DNA of 64,000 nucleotides from Cololabis saira (GCF_033807715.1 NC_084591.1:26533090-26597089), one strand, 5' to 3'. Positions 41,131 through 54,583 are shown, counted from the stretch's first letter. Numbers and translations are program-made. Notes: generated by a model not told the origin, from the letters alone.

Positions 41131-43106
41131 TGAAAAGGAAACAGAAATAATAAAATCAAGATAAGAGATAAAAGGGATAAAAAGTCAAGACATTGATTAA
41201 TATTGAGAAATATATAATTCACTGTGTGGACTGGTTCTGCCTGGTGAAAACAACTCATCCAGGACATGGATTGTGGTTCTGCTGCTCTCGGAGCTCCGCG
41301 CAGAGTGAAACTGGGTTGAACGACTCGGCGGGTGATTGATCACGCCTGCGCGCGGCTGAAGCGCTCCTACTGTATGACGACATGAGGTTTGCACAGAATG
41401 AACTGGAATCGGATTACAACACAGCTCACACAAATGTGAGTAATCTGTCATTTACTAGCGATCCTGCACTCGCAGCGATATGTGCACCGAGCTCTAAATT
41501 AAACATGTCCATTTAGACATGTGGGCGGTTGTTAACACTCTGGTGCGTGGAGACTTGTGCCATTTCACCCCCGTGGCCCTGGCAAAGTAGATTCACAAGT
41601 CCGAAAATAAATGAAAGGACCAATGCAAAGCGATTCCACCGTGGTATAAGCATACAGTAGTAAAACAGCTTGTTTCATATCAAAAAATGAAGAAGAAGGA
41701 AATCAATTTTACTCATTTATTTACTTGTTCTGTATCTCACATAGTCAGCTCAAACATAATTTATAACCAAGTAATGGTGCAACTGCAGGACATGCAGGAA
41801 GCCTAGGAGAGGCCCACTTAGTGTGATGTTGACATTTGCAAATCATTAAGTCACCAAATAGCTAAATTTTTCCAGAAAGAAGTGCGTATTTAAACAGCCT
41901 TAAAAAAAATGTGAAGGCCACATCCTCGGTCCTGAAAGCAGATATACCTACATTAGACATATTGATGTTATCAATATGTAATCTTATAATACTGATATAA
42001 AACTTATGATATATTAAAAAAATATTTTTCAAAATTTTAGTGTGGTACAATAGTTTTATATGGTATTGTTTTTAATATTTCTAAGCTTTGTTATTGTTTC
42101 TCCTCAAGAGTGTCAGGGGCAGCAATGGATGAGAGAAGATGAAGTAGCTTTCAAATCTCACATTTAGTATAATTATATTTAAAGTAACTCATATATGGCA
42201 TCTGTAAATTTATGGAAATTGTTGGGATGGCTAGTAACTACTCTGAATGTGCTAAACTGCTGTCAGTTGGCTTGGAGCCACATGAACAATTAAAACACAT
42301 AGAGTTGTTTTAACACGATCGGTTTGCTAAACTCCCGTCGAGACAACTTAACACGGTTCCACATGAATGATAATCAGTGTTGTTTTGTATAATCAGTGTT
42401 GTTTTGTATAATAGTGCCTATTTTGATTGTTGTGGCCTCATTTATCACTCTTGACACATGGTTTAGTGACATTCTCTTCCATGATATGACATTTTAAATG
42501 GACTCTCATTGTTGCTTTATACAAAGATCAGCTTTTACATTAAAAACGAGTGACTGGTTAGGTGAGTAGCTCTGCTAATCTAATTACAATTCACGCTTCT
42601 GATGGGAAAACCGGAATCCTGGCGGTCACATTTGTCTATAATCTGACTGGTCAGATCTGCCTTTTAGTGACAGGAGAAGGACCTGTTCACCATTAGGGAA
42701 GTGCCTGGCTGATGGCTGATGGGTGCACGTGTGTCATACTTGCTAAAAACCTATCAATGATAAAAAATAGATCAAGTGGAAGTCAAATGTCATTTTAATC
42801 TGATCCTGTGCAGCGATGAAACTTTCCACTCCTGCACAGAAATAATAATGAAATATTTTCGGCATGGCAACAGGTTGTACAGGGCTGTCGTAAGGTTTAT
42901 TGTGAATGGGGAAGTGGTTAGGAAAAGCAGTGTGGGCTGTTTTCAAGACACTGAGACAAAACATTTTCCTGTTTTGTACAAATAATATAAGACAATAAGA
43001 CAATAAGATAATAAGACACATTTGAGTCATAAGTAATGCATACAGAAAATATTGCTGTTTTTAAGGCTGTTTATGAACTCTCTACATGCAGATACCTTTA
43101 TATAAC
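41131..43106. other. Upstream flank without recognisable genes
   Basis: It holds a CpG-rich patch (about 41285-41370), a 19-bp direct duplication at 42372-42409 and an (ACAATAAG)-like run at 42984-43019. No frame has protein features I recognise. Confidence 0.6.
42984..43019. repeat. Short tandem repeat of ACAATAAG-like units
   Basis: Four or so imperfect copies of an 8-9-bp unit (AATAAGACA, AATAAGATA). This may be part of a larger dispersed repeat that I cannot name. Confidence 0.7.
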
Positions 43107-43334
43107 CAGGGGTGCACACAAGCCGGTACTTGAGGGCTGGTCTACTGCATGTTTTAGATGTTTCCCCGTCTTCAACACACCTAATTCTAATCACTGGTCG
43201 TCATCAACATGTCATCAAGGTTTACACAGCTCTGTTGGTGACACAGCCTTGTCTATCAGGGTTGTGTTGAGGCAGGGAAACATCTAAAACGTGCAGTAGA
43301 CTGGCCCTCGAGTACCGGCTTGTGCGCACCCCTG
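43107..43334. mobile_element. Complete hAT-type MITE, 228 bp, with 8-bp target duplication
   Basis: Terminal inverted repeats of 60 bp start CAGGGGTGC (43107-43166) and end GCACCCCTG (43275-43334). They match at 55 of 60 positions, and all five differences are transitions. Identical TATATAAC copies flank it at 43099-43106 and 43335-43342. An 8-bp duplication with CAGGGGTG-like ends is the hallmark of the hAT superfamily. The roughly 108-bp interior has no transposase sequence, so the copy depends on an autonomous relative for movement. Both ends are intact. Confidence 0.92.
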
Positions 43335-43342
43335 TATATAAC

Positions 43343-44261
43343 ACACTGATAAAACGTAAAATAATCATAAAAACACAATGAAGTGTAACGTCTTCTTTAA
43401 ACCTCTTGTTGGGAGACATAAATGTGAACATATTTAATTTAGACAATCACTATGCTACATGTTCCCTTTCATTCTCAGCTAGTGAGCGCCAGCGCCAGGC
43501 TGTAGCAGCATGTAACCTTGCACAGGGAGTTTCCCAACATTTTAGGAAACAACTCAAAAGCACAATTACACCATAACCTGACATGACGTTATGTGTGAAA
43601 CTGTCAACTTCTAGAAACTCTTGGTTACTATTAGTATTGTATTTAATAGAGTCGCTATATCAGCAGACTTCGACCAATGTATGATTTTTAAAAATGATCT
43701 TTGGCAGTGTTCATGCCCACAAGAGTTATGCAAACCAAGTCAGGGGCGCAGAAGTCGGAGAGAGACAGATGGTCTGGGGAAATTTCCTTGGATTATTACA
43801 AATCCCCTTCCCTCAGTTCATCATGTAGGACAACTTTGGCCAAAGAGCTGTAAGTCCCTGTGAGTGACTACAAATCAATTAGATTAACAGTTAATAAAAA
43901 GATTGTACAAACAAGAAAAAAATAACCAGAATAGTATTACGTCAAACTAAAGGTCAGTAAAAATTACAAAGTATGTTTTATCTTTACGTGCCTGCACAAT
44001 GTATTTAACAACATTGTTACGATTCTTGTTATGGTGTTGTGTAACAGAATGGTCTTCTTTTGGTTTCTTGACCACTTCTGCAGCAAAAGATGAATGTTGA
44101 TGAAACATATAAGTCAGGGTCCTTTAAATATTTCTAGGAAAAAGTCGGGTTAGTGAATAAACTGGCCACGACATATTCGTAATGAATCTTTCTCTTTTTG
44201 TAAGGTTTTAATATATTTGTAAAATGTAATGAAACATGTTTTGAAAGATGTTCAAGCTAGG
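43343..44261. other. Unassigned flank between two repeats
   Basis: AT-rich sequence with short open frames (for example 43621-43863 on the plus strand) that show no recognisable domain. I see nothing supportable here. Confidence 0.5.
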
Positions 44262-44450
44262 GCTTTTCTTTGTGGAGTTTGTATGTTGCCCCTGTGCCTG
44301 TATGGGTTTCTCTGGTCCTCTGGTTTCCTCCCACAATCCAAAAAGCCTATATGTTGTAATTCTAAATCGCCAATAGACATGAATGTGATTGTGTCTGGCT
44401 GTTGGTGTATATGTGACCCTGCGGTGTACTGGTGACCTGTCCAGGTCCTC
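44262..44450 (+). mobile_element. V-SINE / L2-type element piece
   Basis: GTGGAGTTTGTATGTTGCCC, GGTTTCCTCCCACAATCCAA, TTCTAAATCGCCAATAG and TGGTGACCTGTCCAGG appear in the order expected for the conserved middle and tail of the V-SINE/Mermaid or L2-type family of fish. The copy stops where the tail at 19447-19601 would continue (after the CTGTCCAGG block), so it looks 3' truncated. It is diverged and has no coding frame. Confidence 0.72.
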
Positions 44451-44460
44451 GAATGTCACA

Positions 44461-47400
44461 ACAGCAGATCATCCGTTTCATTCCCTTCCTGTCTCCTGCC
44501 TCATCGTCTGTCATGACAGCCACCCGTATGACCTCTTTGAAATCTCCATAAATATGAAACATGAACAGGAGGTAGAATTCAAACAACAATAGTTAAAAAC
44601 ATTTTAAGGGTGTGTTTAATCAGACAGCAATTTTACCAGAACCGTGGACATACCGGTTTGCACATATTTTACATATAAGCCCTGAGCTCATGTGAACTTG
44701 AACTTGTTGTAGCTGTAAAAATGGAAGATAACAAACTGCTGGGAATTCAAATGAACATTGAAAGTATCTTGCCTGTAATAAACTGCTAAGGGAATCCAGA
44801 AATACAGTCAAAGTAGTAAGTAAATGGATTAAATTAAACTATTAGATTGAATTCTACCCAATACACTGATGTCTTAGCTGGTTATTAAAAAGCATTTTGC
44901 AGGTTGTTATTGAGCTCATTTGTGTTCTATATCCACTAAATTAATTTAAAATCAACATCCGTTATTCCTCTGCACTTTTGTCTGTGCTGTCGGTGGAAAA
45001 ATTCATTCAGTTGCTTGTGACCTCTCACCTTCTGTTTAGCACTGAAATAACAGAGCTGTGCGGAGTTAGAACCCTGCTGTACTCAAATGCTAGGTCCCAC
45101 AGGTCCAATTACCTCACACATATTCACACATGTCAGCGTTATGCTCCACATCACACACTTTAAATGGTTATTTTCCTTAAAAAATCTCTTTTACGTACCT
45201 GTTTTTTTCATGTTTATATTCCATATATGTATTATATAATTTGAAAAATCGGGCATGTACTGCTTGCATACAGACCAGTTTTGCTGCAGAAAGTGTAAAA
45301 AGCTCAATTTGTCCACAGCACGAAAAGTGTCATAGTATTAGCATAATGGCTCAAACGCTGAGAGGAGAGATGTAATGTTTTATGCTTCTTATTTTTTTGT
45401 TCGGGGCATTATAGTATTTGAATCCATGTATATTTCATGACTAAATGTAACCATGCCTTTTTCTGTCATCTCTAATCCTAACCATGTTTTAAACACCTAA
45501 TCCAAAAAGTGAAAGAACTTTAGAAATTGTTGGGACAGATGGGATCTCACTCAGCTGTGTTGACTCACAACCAGTACCAGCCATGTTTTGCACCTTGAAG
45601 CAGTCAGAACCTTTAAAAACATGTTTTATGTCAATATTTTATCAGTCTTGTGTGGTTTCACATAATGCTCATGATCATAAGGCTGTAGCTTTAGCGGGCA
45701 GATTGGATCACAGGGATATATTTCCTCTCAATGGTATTAAAACTGCATAATTAAACCTTCGTAACAGGGGCCTCTTGAATACCAGCGCTCCTGAATCATA
45801 TATTGACGTTAGAGAATGTTTTTCCAAGGGAAACAAAAGAAATACTAAACAGTGAAAATTAAAAGTACCTATCAAATGTGAAACGCTGTTATTCCAGCTG
45901 CACGAAAGCAATTGTGTGTGAGGTTTTTCTGCCTGTGAGAACTGGTGATTTACCAGGCATGTCAACAGAGTAAACAGAATTCAGATCCATCTGACTATGA
46001 TTTGGGCATTTACTAGGTTTTGTATGAGCTACAGAATTTCTCCAACAACAAACAAGCCACATAAATTACAAAGCAAAGCTGTAAATGATTAACTCGTACG
46101 CTTCACCCGCACCAGTGACTACAGGTCTGTTTTCAGCTAGCCAGCAATTTGTCATGCCTTATAAAACCTTGAGCACCCTGAATTGCTTCTCTCTCTCATT
46201 TTTTATTTTAAACCTTTTTTTTTTTTTTTTTGCTTTTATTTTTGAGTGTTCAGCAATATTGTTCTAGGCGAGTTCCTGTTGTGTTGCAAAGCGTCCTGTC
46301 TCATGCCTCCGAGAGCGTATGCAGTTGTTCTTGTTCTCGCTGCTGCTCAGCCCGTGATGGGTCGTTGGATGTTCCTGACAGGTTTATAAATGATCACAGA
46401 CACCATGTTTCTGAGGACTAGACCATCCGGGGCACAGTTGTGGGCAATGGCAAAAGCTCTGCCAGGCTGTAAGATAAAGTCCCCTGGGACAAATAGCTGA
46501 CAGGTTGCCGTAGAAACCAAACAACTAATATCCAGGAGGCAAACTTGAACAGTCCAGTCACACGTACAGACGTCCCTATGACTCTGCATGCTCTGTTTAA
46601 CACGTATATCCTACAACAGCTGAGTCACTACAGGATCAGCAGCCATCCCTCAAACTGTTGACTCATACTACATAAGTCACTCTTTTGTGTTTGTCATGTT
46701 GTCTCTTTTTTTTATTTGCTTCACTAATTATTTCACATTTCGTCTTGATATCATCAGTCTGCACTTACATGTGCTTTCATCAACATGTGTGGGACAACTG
46801 TATCGCAGAGAATCATACTGTCGAGGCCTTGATTCATCTGTAAATAAATATAAATATATATTCCCCATCTGGACTGGTGAGGTTGTCAATATCAATCTTC
46901 CACATTTCTCCGACTGTCTCTGCAGGTCAGGCCCCCCCACACACACACACAAAAAATGGCAAAACCATCACAGGCAAGGCTGGCTACTGATCTGTTGTCA
47001 TCCTAAATCGTTTCCTGAGGGGACGTCAGTGGTTTCTCACAGTCTGATGTGAGCGATCCGATCAACAATTTACAGTCCTGGCTTGGGATGCATGGCCCTT
47101 ATAATGACAAGCTCAGTGTATCCGTCCTTCATCCATGGTTGCAGGCATGTTTTTGTTTTTTTCTGGTAAATACACATTATAAAAAATGACTTATTCTAGG
47201 GTCATGAGTGTAAATCCAAACCAGTGGCAAAATCAAAGCATCACTGTAGAAATCAATAGCTGCTCTCTGTTTGAGTGTCAACAAAGACATGCAACATATA
47301 ATAGGGTGCTAAAAGACTAGTTTAGGTGTGAAATAGTTGCTGAATGGCAGCGAGATGGCTTTTGGCACACACACTGAGACTGAGTCTATAATGTTAAACA

Positions 47401-49479
47401 CAAGCTGGCAAAAAGTGTGGTCATCATATGACATATGTAGACAGGCCATCTGCGCTGCACAAGCCATATTCACTAAGTAGCCTGTGTTTTGAAATCAAAT
47501 TGAAACAGCACACCCGCAGGAGTTTTAAATGTCAGACAGGACTTTAAAAAGTAAATACCTAGTTTCTCTGCATCTGATTAACCCCAACAATAGTCCGCTG
47601 GATTTTCATTCACGGTGGAACGCCTCGAACAATTGATCACCAAAAAAAAGAGAAAGAGAAATCGACTACCGCTCCTGCTGTGCTCTTTCTATCTCTCAAA
47701 GTACTCTTAAGTGCTACAGCTAGTCCTATTTTGCCAACACAGCCTGCTGTGTATAGCTTGCCCTTTAAGAGAAACACCAGGTTTCAGGTCCTTGATTGTG
47801 GAATGAACATTAACCACCTCACGTGTAGCACTTTCCTTTGGCCGGCTTGAAGCCGTGTAGGTGATGAGGGCTTTTAATCCAACCCGTTTCACTACTAAAA
47901 GTGGTGTTATTATTTCCATTTGGCACCGTTTTTATGTGCCTGCACACTCTGGCACATGCACACAAGAGAAGCAGAAAGAAAGGAAAGAGAAACTGGGTTT
48001 GGTACATGTAAATTCTTGTCTATTTGTAAAGGTGCAGCTGCTGTGGGAGTTATGTAACCTGCTATCAACTTAAATAGAGATTAACATGCTGTACAATTTT
48101 GACAATGTACATTTGATCTCGCCCTACACGCTGCCACTGTGTGAAAAAGCAGCTGTGCCCCCAAGATCGGAAATGGCAGGGTTCAAGGAAGTCGGGGTCC
48201 AGACAAATACAGAGAATTACGCCCACACCTTTAACTTTACTCTCCAGCAAAACAAACTAAAAGATGTGTCCTTGGAACACAGTGTGTCAGTGGTTTCACG
48301 AGTGCTGCAAGCTCATGCACCAGGGTCTCTTTCCTGCCCAACTTTGTGAGCAGCTGCATGCCCTGAGAAATCAAAACACTTGAGTTTTAAACGTAAGAAT
48401 GTCTCTCCTCTTCCATCTACTTAAGGTGAGTGCCCTGGCTCTGCGGTGCCAAAGCAGCCAGCCAGCATTAGTGACTGTTATCATGAAAGTTTCAAGTCAA
48501 ATGCTAACACACACAAACATGGGCAAACTTTTTTTTCTTCTTTCTTTTTAGCAGCAAAGAAACTTGTCTCCTCCCCGGGACACGCCAGATGCTGGTAGGC
48601 AGACGAGGTTTCACACTCCTCTGCTGTAGAGGGTTGAACCTCCTGTGAACTCTTCTGCGGTGAAGGCAGAGCGATGACTGAGTGAGTGATTTACTGACCC
48701 TCTCTGTTTGCTGGCACAGACAGTCCCGGTGTAGCCTTGGTAGGTTGGTAGCCCAAAACACTAACATCTGTGCAGGAGATCACAGGTTAGGGTGACACCT
48801 GCTGGAATGCATAGAACATATAACTATGACTTTAGTACGAGATAACATTTTGTTGTTTGGGCTGCTTAAAGTTTAACCACGTGTGGAGATAGCTGAAACA
48901 TAAATGGTGAACAAGGGATTTGAAGTCTTTCAAAATGACTTTCCCCCTTATAAACTGTTATTCATCAGACCAGGACAAGGTATTCCCAGCAGTATTCTTA
49001 AAATTTAGTGGCCTCAGATGAACTTAAATGGTACCAGCTAGTATTTTTCAATGGAGGGGGCTGATGTAAGTATAAAAAGAGTTATGCTTTTGCAGCTCAG
49101 GGCGGCATTTGGCTTGACACAAGTCTTCCCACACTGAGTTGTTGTAATAAAATAACTAATAGCATGATCAGTGTTTCCTGAAATACAATACCCCATGCCG
49201 CAGTGTCTGCCACTATGACCCCGTCTTCCTCTCCTCTTGCAGATTGCAGAAACTTTACAGCACCTGTGGCTTGCCTTGCCTCGATTGGCTCCTCTATTTG
49301 GTTTTGAATTCTATGATTTTTGGTAATGGATCAGTGCTTGTGTGATTAAATATCTTGTAAGTCAGGCCAAAATGAGTACCTTATTCAGTTAACTAGAGGT
49401 AATTAAAAAAAAGAATTAGGTCTGCAGATTCTTATGTTCAAATTTTAAGTGGCAACATTTATGAGGCACCACAGGCAAT
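44461..49479. other. Upstream flank without recognisable genes
   Basis: About 5 kb of AT-rich sequence with poly(T) at about 46215-46230 and a short CA run at about 46939-46950. Frames near 46687-47052 (plus) and 48504-48767 (minus) are low-information. No kinase, P450 or other domain motif was seen. Confidence 0.5.
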
Positions 49480-49830
49480 TTCAATCAAATTATATTCCAA
49501 GTCAATCTAATTCATTATACTCCATTTATAATACAATTCATCCCAATTCCGTCTGAGTTATTAGGTTTAAGGTATCCTTATAATGTTGGAAGGAAATAGG
49601 AAGGCATCATTTGGACCAGACTCGATCAGAACAAACACAAAGACAATGGGCCAGGATACCTGCTATGAAAAAGAAAACAAACAAACAAACAATGTTAATG
49701 AGAGGATTAATGACATACACAGACAGAACTAAAAGAGAGCACAAGGAGGACATGTGCCAGGACATTGGGGGATGTTCCTCCGACTGCTTAGGCCAATAGT
49801 TGACAGCATAATTCAATTCGGGTAGAACAA
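49480..49830 (+). repeat. Decayed copy of a CAATT-type fish dispersed repeat
   Basis: It contains degenerate CAATTCAATT-like blocks (about 49480-49550), then AATGTTGGAAGGAAATAGG, AGACAATGGGCCAGGATACC, TGCTATGAAAAAG, AATGTTAATGAGAGGATTAA and a CTGCTTAGGCCAATAG tail. I recall these landmarks in this order from an abundant dispersed repeat in fish genomes whose class I am unsure of. Heavy substitution and internal losses suggest an old copy. It has no coding capacity. Confidence 0.6.
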
Positions 49831-52677
49831 ATTCAGACGTTTGCATGGAAAAACATTGTTTTCAAACCAAACAGTACATGCTACAATCACAACACAGTGT
49901 GCAGTATGTAAAGTGTACTGTTTTTATACATGTACATAGCAGGGCCCTTAAAGGTGATAAAATATGTTGCGTGACCATGGGTCTGGTTTTGGAAAAAACC
50001 TGCTGACTTGTAATAAACAAACAAAAACCCCATACTATAATGTATTCGTACTAGCCAACTATGCAATCTGACTAGCTAATTATTGTGAAGTTAAGAACCT
50101 CATATCGTGGTTTTTACACACCATGAATTAATATTAGGATATTACTGTTCTGAGATCTGTCAATCTGCATTTTCAGCAGACATGCTATGACCCCACACTG
50201 AGCTAGCCGCTCAATTTGTGAGGAGTTTTAAAACCTAATTTATGTACTCTGTGATTATTTGAATTATGCATAGCTGGCTGGATGCTCAGTAAAACATTTG
50301 TCTGTTATGTGAGGAACTCAAACATGTATGTCTACCTGACTCAAGACTAAAGAGGGCGGAGGGATATCAACATCCTGTTTACAGTAACTAATGAGCGTCA
50401 GGAGATGTGAGATGAGTTATTGTGGTGGCATGGAGGGGCGCAGGTTGTGAATATGTAAATACCTGCAGTATTATGTGCATTTGTGGTTTTGTGTGTTAAA
50501 TTTTAAATTGAATGTTTTTGAACGGTAAAAATACTAGTTAAAAGTGATGGTCTCCTCTCTCCTCCTGTGATTTCTGCTATGAAATGCTTCATTGCCGGCA
50601 GGTCACTTAAGCTCTGGAGTATGCTGTGTAACTAATGCCGGGGTTCATTCGGGGACCTGAGGTTGCTAGTGGAACTGATGACATATCCCCAAATGATCTC
50701 ACAACGAGTGAGCGTAAAACTGTTTCATCAGTCCAAATGGTTGTTCTTGCTCATGGACAAAGTGACTCACAGGTCAGGGAGACAAAGATGATGCTCCTCT
50801 TTTTTATGGGAATGATTTGAAATAGCTACCATGATAAAACTTGATGAGGTCATAATGTTTTTTTTATAATAAGTATATATATATATCTGCGTGTGAATAT
50901 GAAAGATTTTCAGAACATGACTTTACAGTATTAATAGTGATCTTTTTTGAAATTTTGTTTCTTTTTCCACGACAGGCAGGATGCTAATCCTGTTGGGAGC
51001 AGGCAACTGGATACTTTTGCAGTCAAGCTGCTGAGTCCTTGGTGGTGATAAAACGCTCAATGTCCTGTCCAGATTGTTCAGGAATGTTGGAAAGGAGCTC
51101 AGTGATCCTTATGTTTTTTTCCACATGGCACAGCTATCTGGAGTCCAAAGCAGCGGGTTTCATTAGGGCTGGCTGTACACAATGCCTGTGGGAGATTAAC
51201 GCTATAAATCACAGCTGAGTTGCATATTGAAATCGGCAGTAGGCTTGCGCAGAGATATTTCCTGCAAATCTGGATCCACCGTTTACGTGTGAAGCGGCAC
51301 AATGTCGTCCGGCAGTCTGCAGGAGCAAGTCATTGATGAGGACAGCGGATATTTGCCTCAGCCTTTTGTGTGTGTGTAAATGTGATTCACGAAATAGAAA
51401 TGAGGGTCCAGATTGGGTTTGATACAGTGTATGTCTTTGCAGAACAAGACTCCATCGCACAAGTCCAGATGAGCGATGTAGGTGTGGATAAGAGTATCTG
51501 CAGCTGAGTCTGACAGTAATTGTCAGACTTGGGTGATGTTTTAAAGGTTGAAGAAAACAGATTTAGTGATGGACTGAAAAAAAGAACTGAATTCTTAGCG
51601 TTTCCTCACCTTTTTCTTGCCATGCTAATTGAAGCTATGCTACTCTGCACAGTTTGCCTGAAACTTAAAACTCAAAGTGTGAAATTATCTTGAAAATTTA
51701 CACAAAGCACTATATTTGTATATTCTCTCTGCAATTCAGCAGTTCCCACTTAAAGTTTACTTTGGCTGCAAAGGGTTTCCCTCTTTGTAACAAAAGTAGG
51801 CGACCAAAGCAGTTATTTCAGGGTCAGATCCAAGTCACGGTTTAAACATTAAGGATGTCCGTGTCAAAGAAAGGTAAATTCTCTGTGGTTTCTCTTCTGG
51901 CACCAGAAGTGGAAGTTTAAAACGTCACTAAGGCAAAGGACAAGGTTGCTACATCCTTGCAGCGATAGAGTTTCTGCCGTCTGTTTTGTAAACAGGTGCA
52001 GGGAAATAAATCCAGAAATCCTTCTAATACAGATGAATTCTGAATATTTCCTGCAATTATTATCTTCACTATGCATTCTTTCCCGGCACAGTGTGGAAGA
52101 AACAGGACAATGATGTCAGAAGAGGCCTGCGTTTGTGTCAAAGACCTCCATTTTTAGGTTCTTTTAGAACACATTTAAACATTGATATAAACACAAACAC
52201 TGTGTTAAACTTTTATAGGGTAAATTTGCTTTGCGCCATACCTCTTTATCTCTAGTTAATAATAAAACCCTCTTCTCTACCTCCACATGCAAATGCATCA
52301 GTACATTTGTTTGCTCACAAAGGTTTTTTAAAAAAAGAAGCTGTCAGCCTTTCACATACTAATAATCAGGATTTTTATTTGCAAACCAAGCCCTTACAAG
52401 AGAGTCAGAAGCTTCTGTTAAAGCGTCAAAAGACTTCCTCTTTTGAAACCCCACAACCCCTCCACACTTTGCTCGCTTGCACACATGACAGGCACCATAC
52501 TGTACAGTGGGCTGCAGACACCTTTGCTGAATGAGCAGCCTCTTTATGCAGACATTGTTACATGGAGGGTGATAATTATTTAATTGTGGCTAACATCAAT
52601 CCCAGCGTCAGATCACAAGAAAAAAGTATTTTCAAGTAATGTCAATACTGAAGTGCTTCTACTTTTCATCTGGGAAA
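49831..52677. other. Upstream flank without recognisable genes
   Basis: AT-rich sequence with a short (TA)n at about 50873-50886. I recognise no coding or RNA gene. Confidence 0.5.
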
Positions 52678-52928
<251 letters not shown>

Positions 52929-53829
52929 TAAATATGGCTTTAAACTTGGGGGAGTTCAACAGTGTGGACAATGTAATGTAACATTTGCACATTCGTTCGT
53001 TCATTCATTCATATCAGTCTCATCTCAGAGCCAACCACCTGCAGGCCAGAGCCAAAGTGCATCCAGTCCATAACATTTTTACTGTTTTACAGGATGTGGT
53101 AAATGTTTGGACGTGTAGTCATTAAAAGTTCAGCTACATGGTTTGAGACAAGATGATATCCTACGAGCAATCCTTTTTTTTTAAAACCTTTTTTAACTAT
53201 AAGTAACTAAGCAGAATGAAAGGGTAAAAACAATAACCAAAAGAGTATATTCTTTCATCGAAAAAGTGTTGACAAGCTTTGGCACAGACCAAGTGATAGA
53301 CATGGATGGTGCCCAAACTTTTGCTTTGGACTCTTTATGTCTCTCCCAGTGTCCTTTGAAACATAAGCAATCTTTCACAATATAAGCTAAACAAGTAACA
53401 TTACCTCCAGTAGCATATAGGTTAGGATTTACAATTGTTTTTATAACAATGCTGAATATGGGAAATCAAAGATCCATATCACTCAAGTCGTTGTAGCAGA
53501 TTCAGATGTTTTTTTTAATACTGTGCACTGTGGCAGTTGCAGTCACGTCTAATTTGATTGAATAATTGTGCAAAGGTTTTTCCCCCTCTTTTAATGCCTT
53601 GTTGGTTGTTTTTTGTTTTGGTTTTGTTTTTGTGTATTTTTTGTATTTGTTTTGTGCATGCGTAAAAACATTGTCATATGTACAAAACCGTATAAAGTCA
53701 TGCGATCTTGTTGGGTTGGATCTTGGTATTAGGAAACTAGAACATTAGATGAACAACAACATATTCACTGTTCCATTAAAACAAAAAGAAGCCAAAAATA
53801 AAAGAAAATATGATGTGGACAATACCAAA

Positions 53830-54581
53830 ACCTTCCCACTGGTTCCACGCCCTGTGGTAAGGTACCCAGCTGCTGGTAATCGTCATGTCTTTATGAACTG
53901 ATCATCAGCAGGTGTGCAGGCCACTATAAGAGCAGACATTTTGACAATTTGCTAACCTGGAGGATTCAGGTGTGTTCTAACACAATACCAGCAGGGAAAG
54001 ACATAAGCAATAGTCCTGGAGAAGCATCTGTTCTTACACATACATCTGGAATCCATTTCAAATTGATTTGGAGTTAAATTTTCTTAATGGGAAAAATTAC
54101 ACAACAGTTGGAAGCATTCAAGACAACTGCAAATCTTTCCAATTGGGAATCTCAGCAAATTTACCCCGAAGTCTGTGGTCTACATCTCAGATCCAGCAGG
54201 CCTCACAGAGCAAAAATCCCTGACAGCACAGCTGGAATAAGGGAACAAGTACGGTTTTGTTTCGGGAGGGTTTGCCAGGACAAAAACGTCTCTTTTGTCT
54301 AAAAAGAACATGGAAGCATGACTAAGGTTTGCAAAAAACTGCGTCTGAACAAACCACAAGGATACTGCCCAAAGCTGTTGTTCATAAACCTCAATGAATT
54401 GAAGTGAGAGTGACGAGAAGAATGGACCGAAACAATGCGAGACCAACACAGTCATACGGGAAATGGCCATTTTAAATTATGGCCGGTAATTTCTGGCTCT
54501 TGAATCACGAGGGGACCTAAAATTACCCACATGAATTTTTATTTTTGTCCCCGTTTTGGTGAAATAAATAATGGCACAGTG

Positions 54582-54583
<2 letters not shown>
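53830..54583 (+). pseudogene. Tc1/mariner (Tc1-like) transposon relic with deleted transposase
   Basis: Landmarks of a fish/amphibian Tc1-like element appear in order: GAACTGATCATCAGCAGGTG and CACTATAAGAGCAG in the 5' leader; AGGAAAGACAT-like transposase start near 54000; ATTTGGAGTT and GCATTCAAGACA of the paired-type DNA-binding region (54065-54125); AGCAAATTTACCCC; TCTAAAAAGAACATGG (54300-54313); CTGAACAAACCACAAGG; then ACCTCAATGAATTGAAG and AAATAAATAATGGCACAGTG from the far 3' part. The expected start ATG is ATA, in-frame stops are present, and the region between about 54365 and 54390 has lost the middle of the gene, including where the DDE catalytic residues lie. It is non-functional. Confidence 0.82.
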
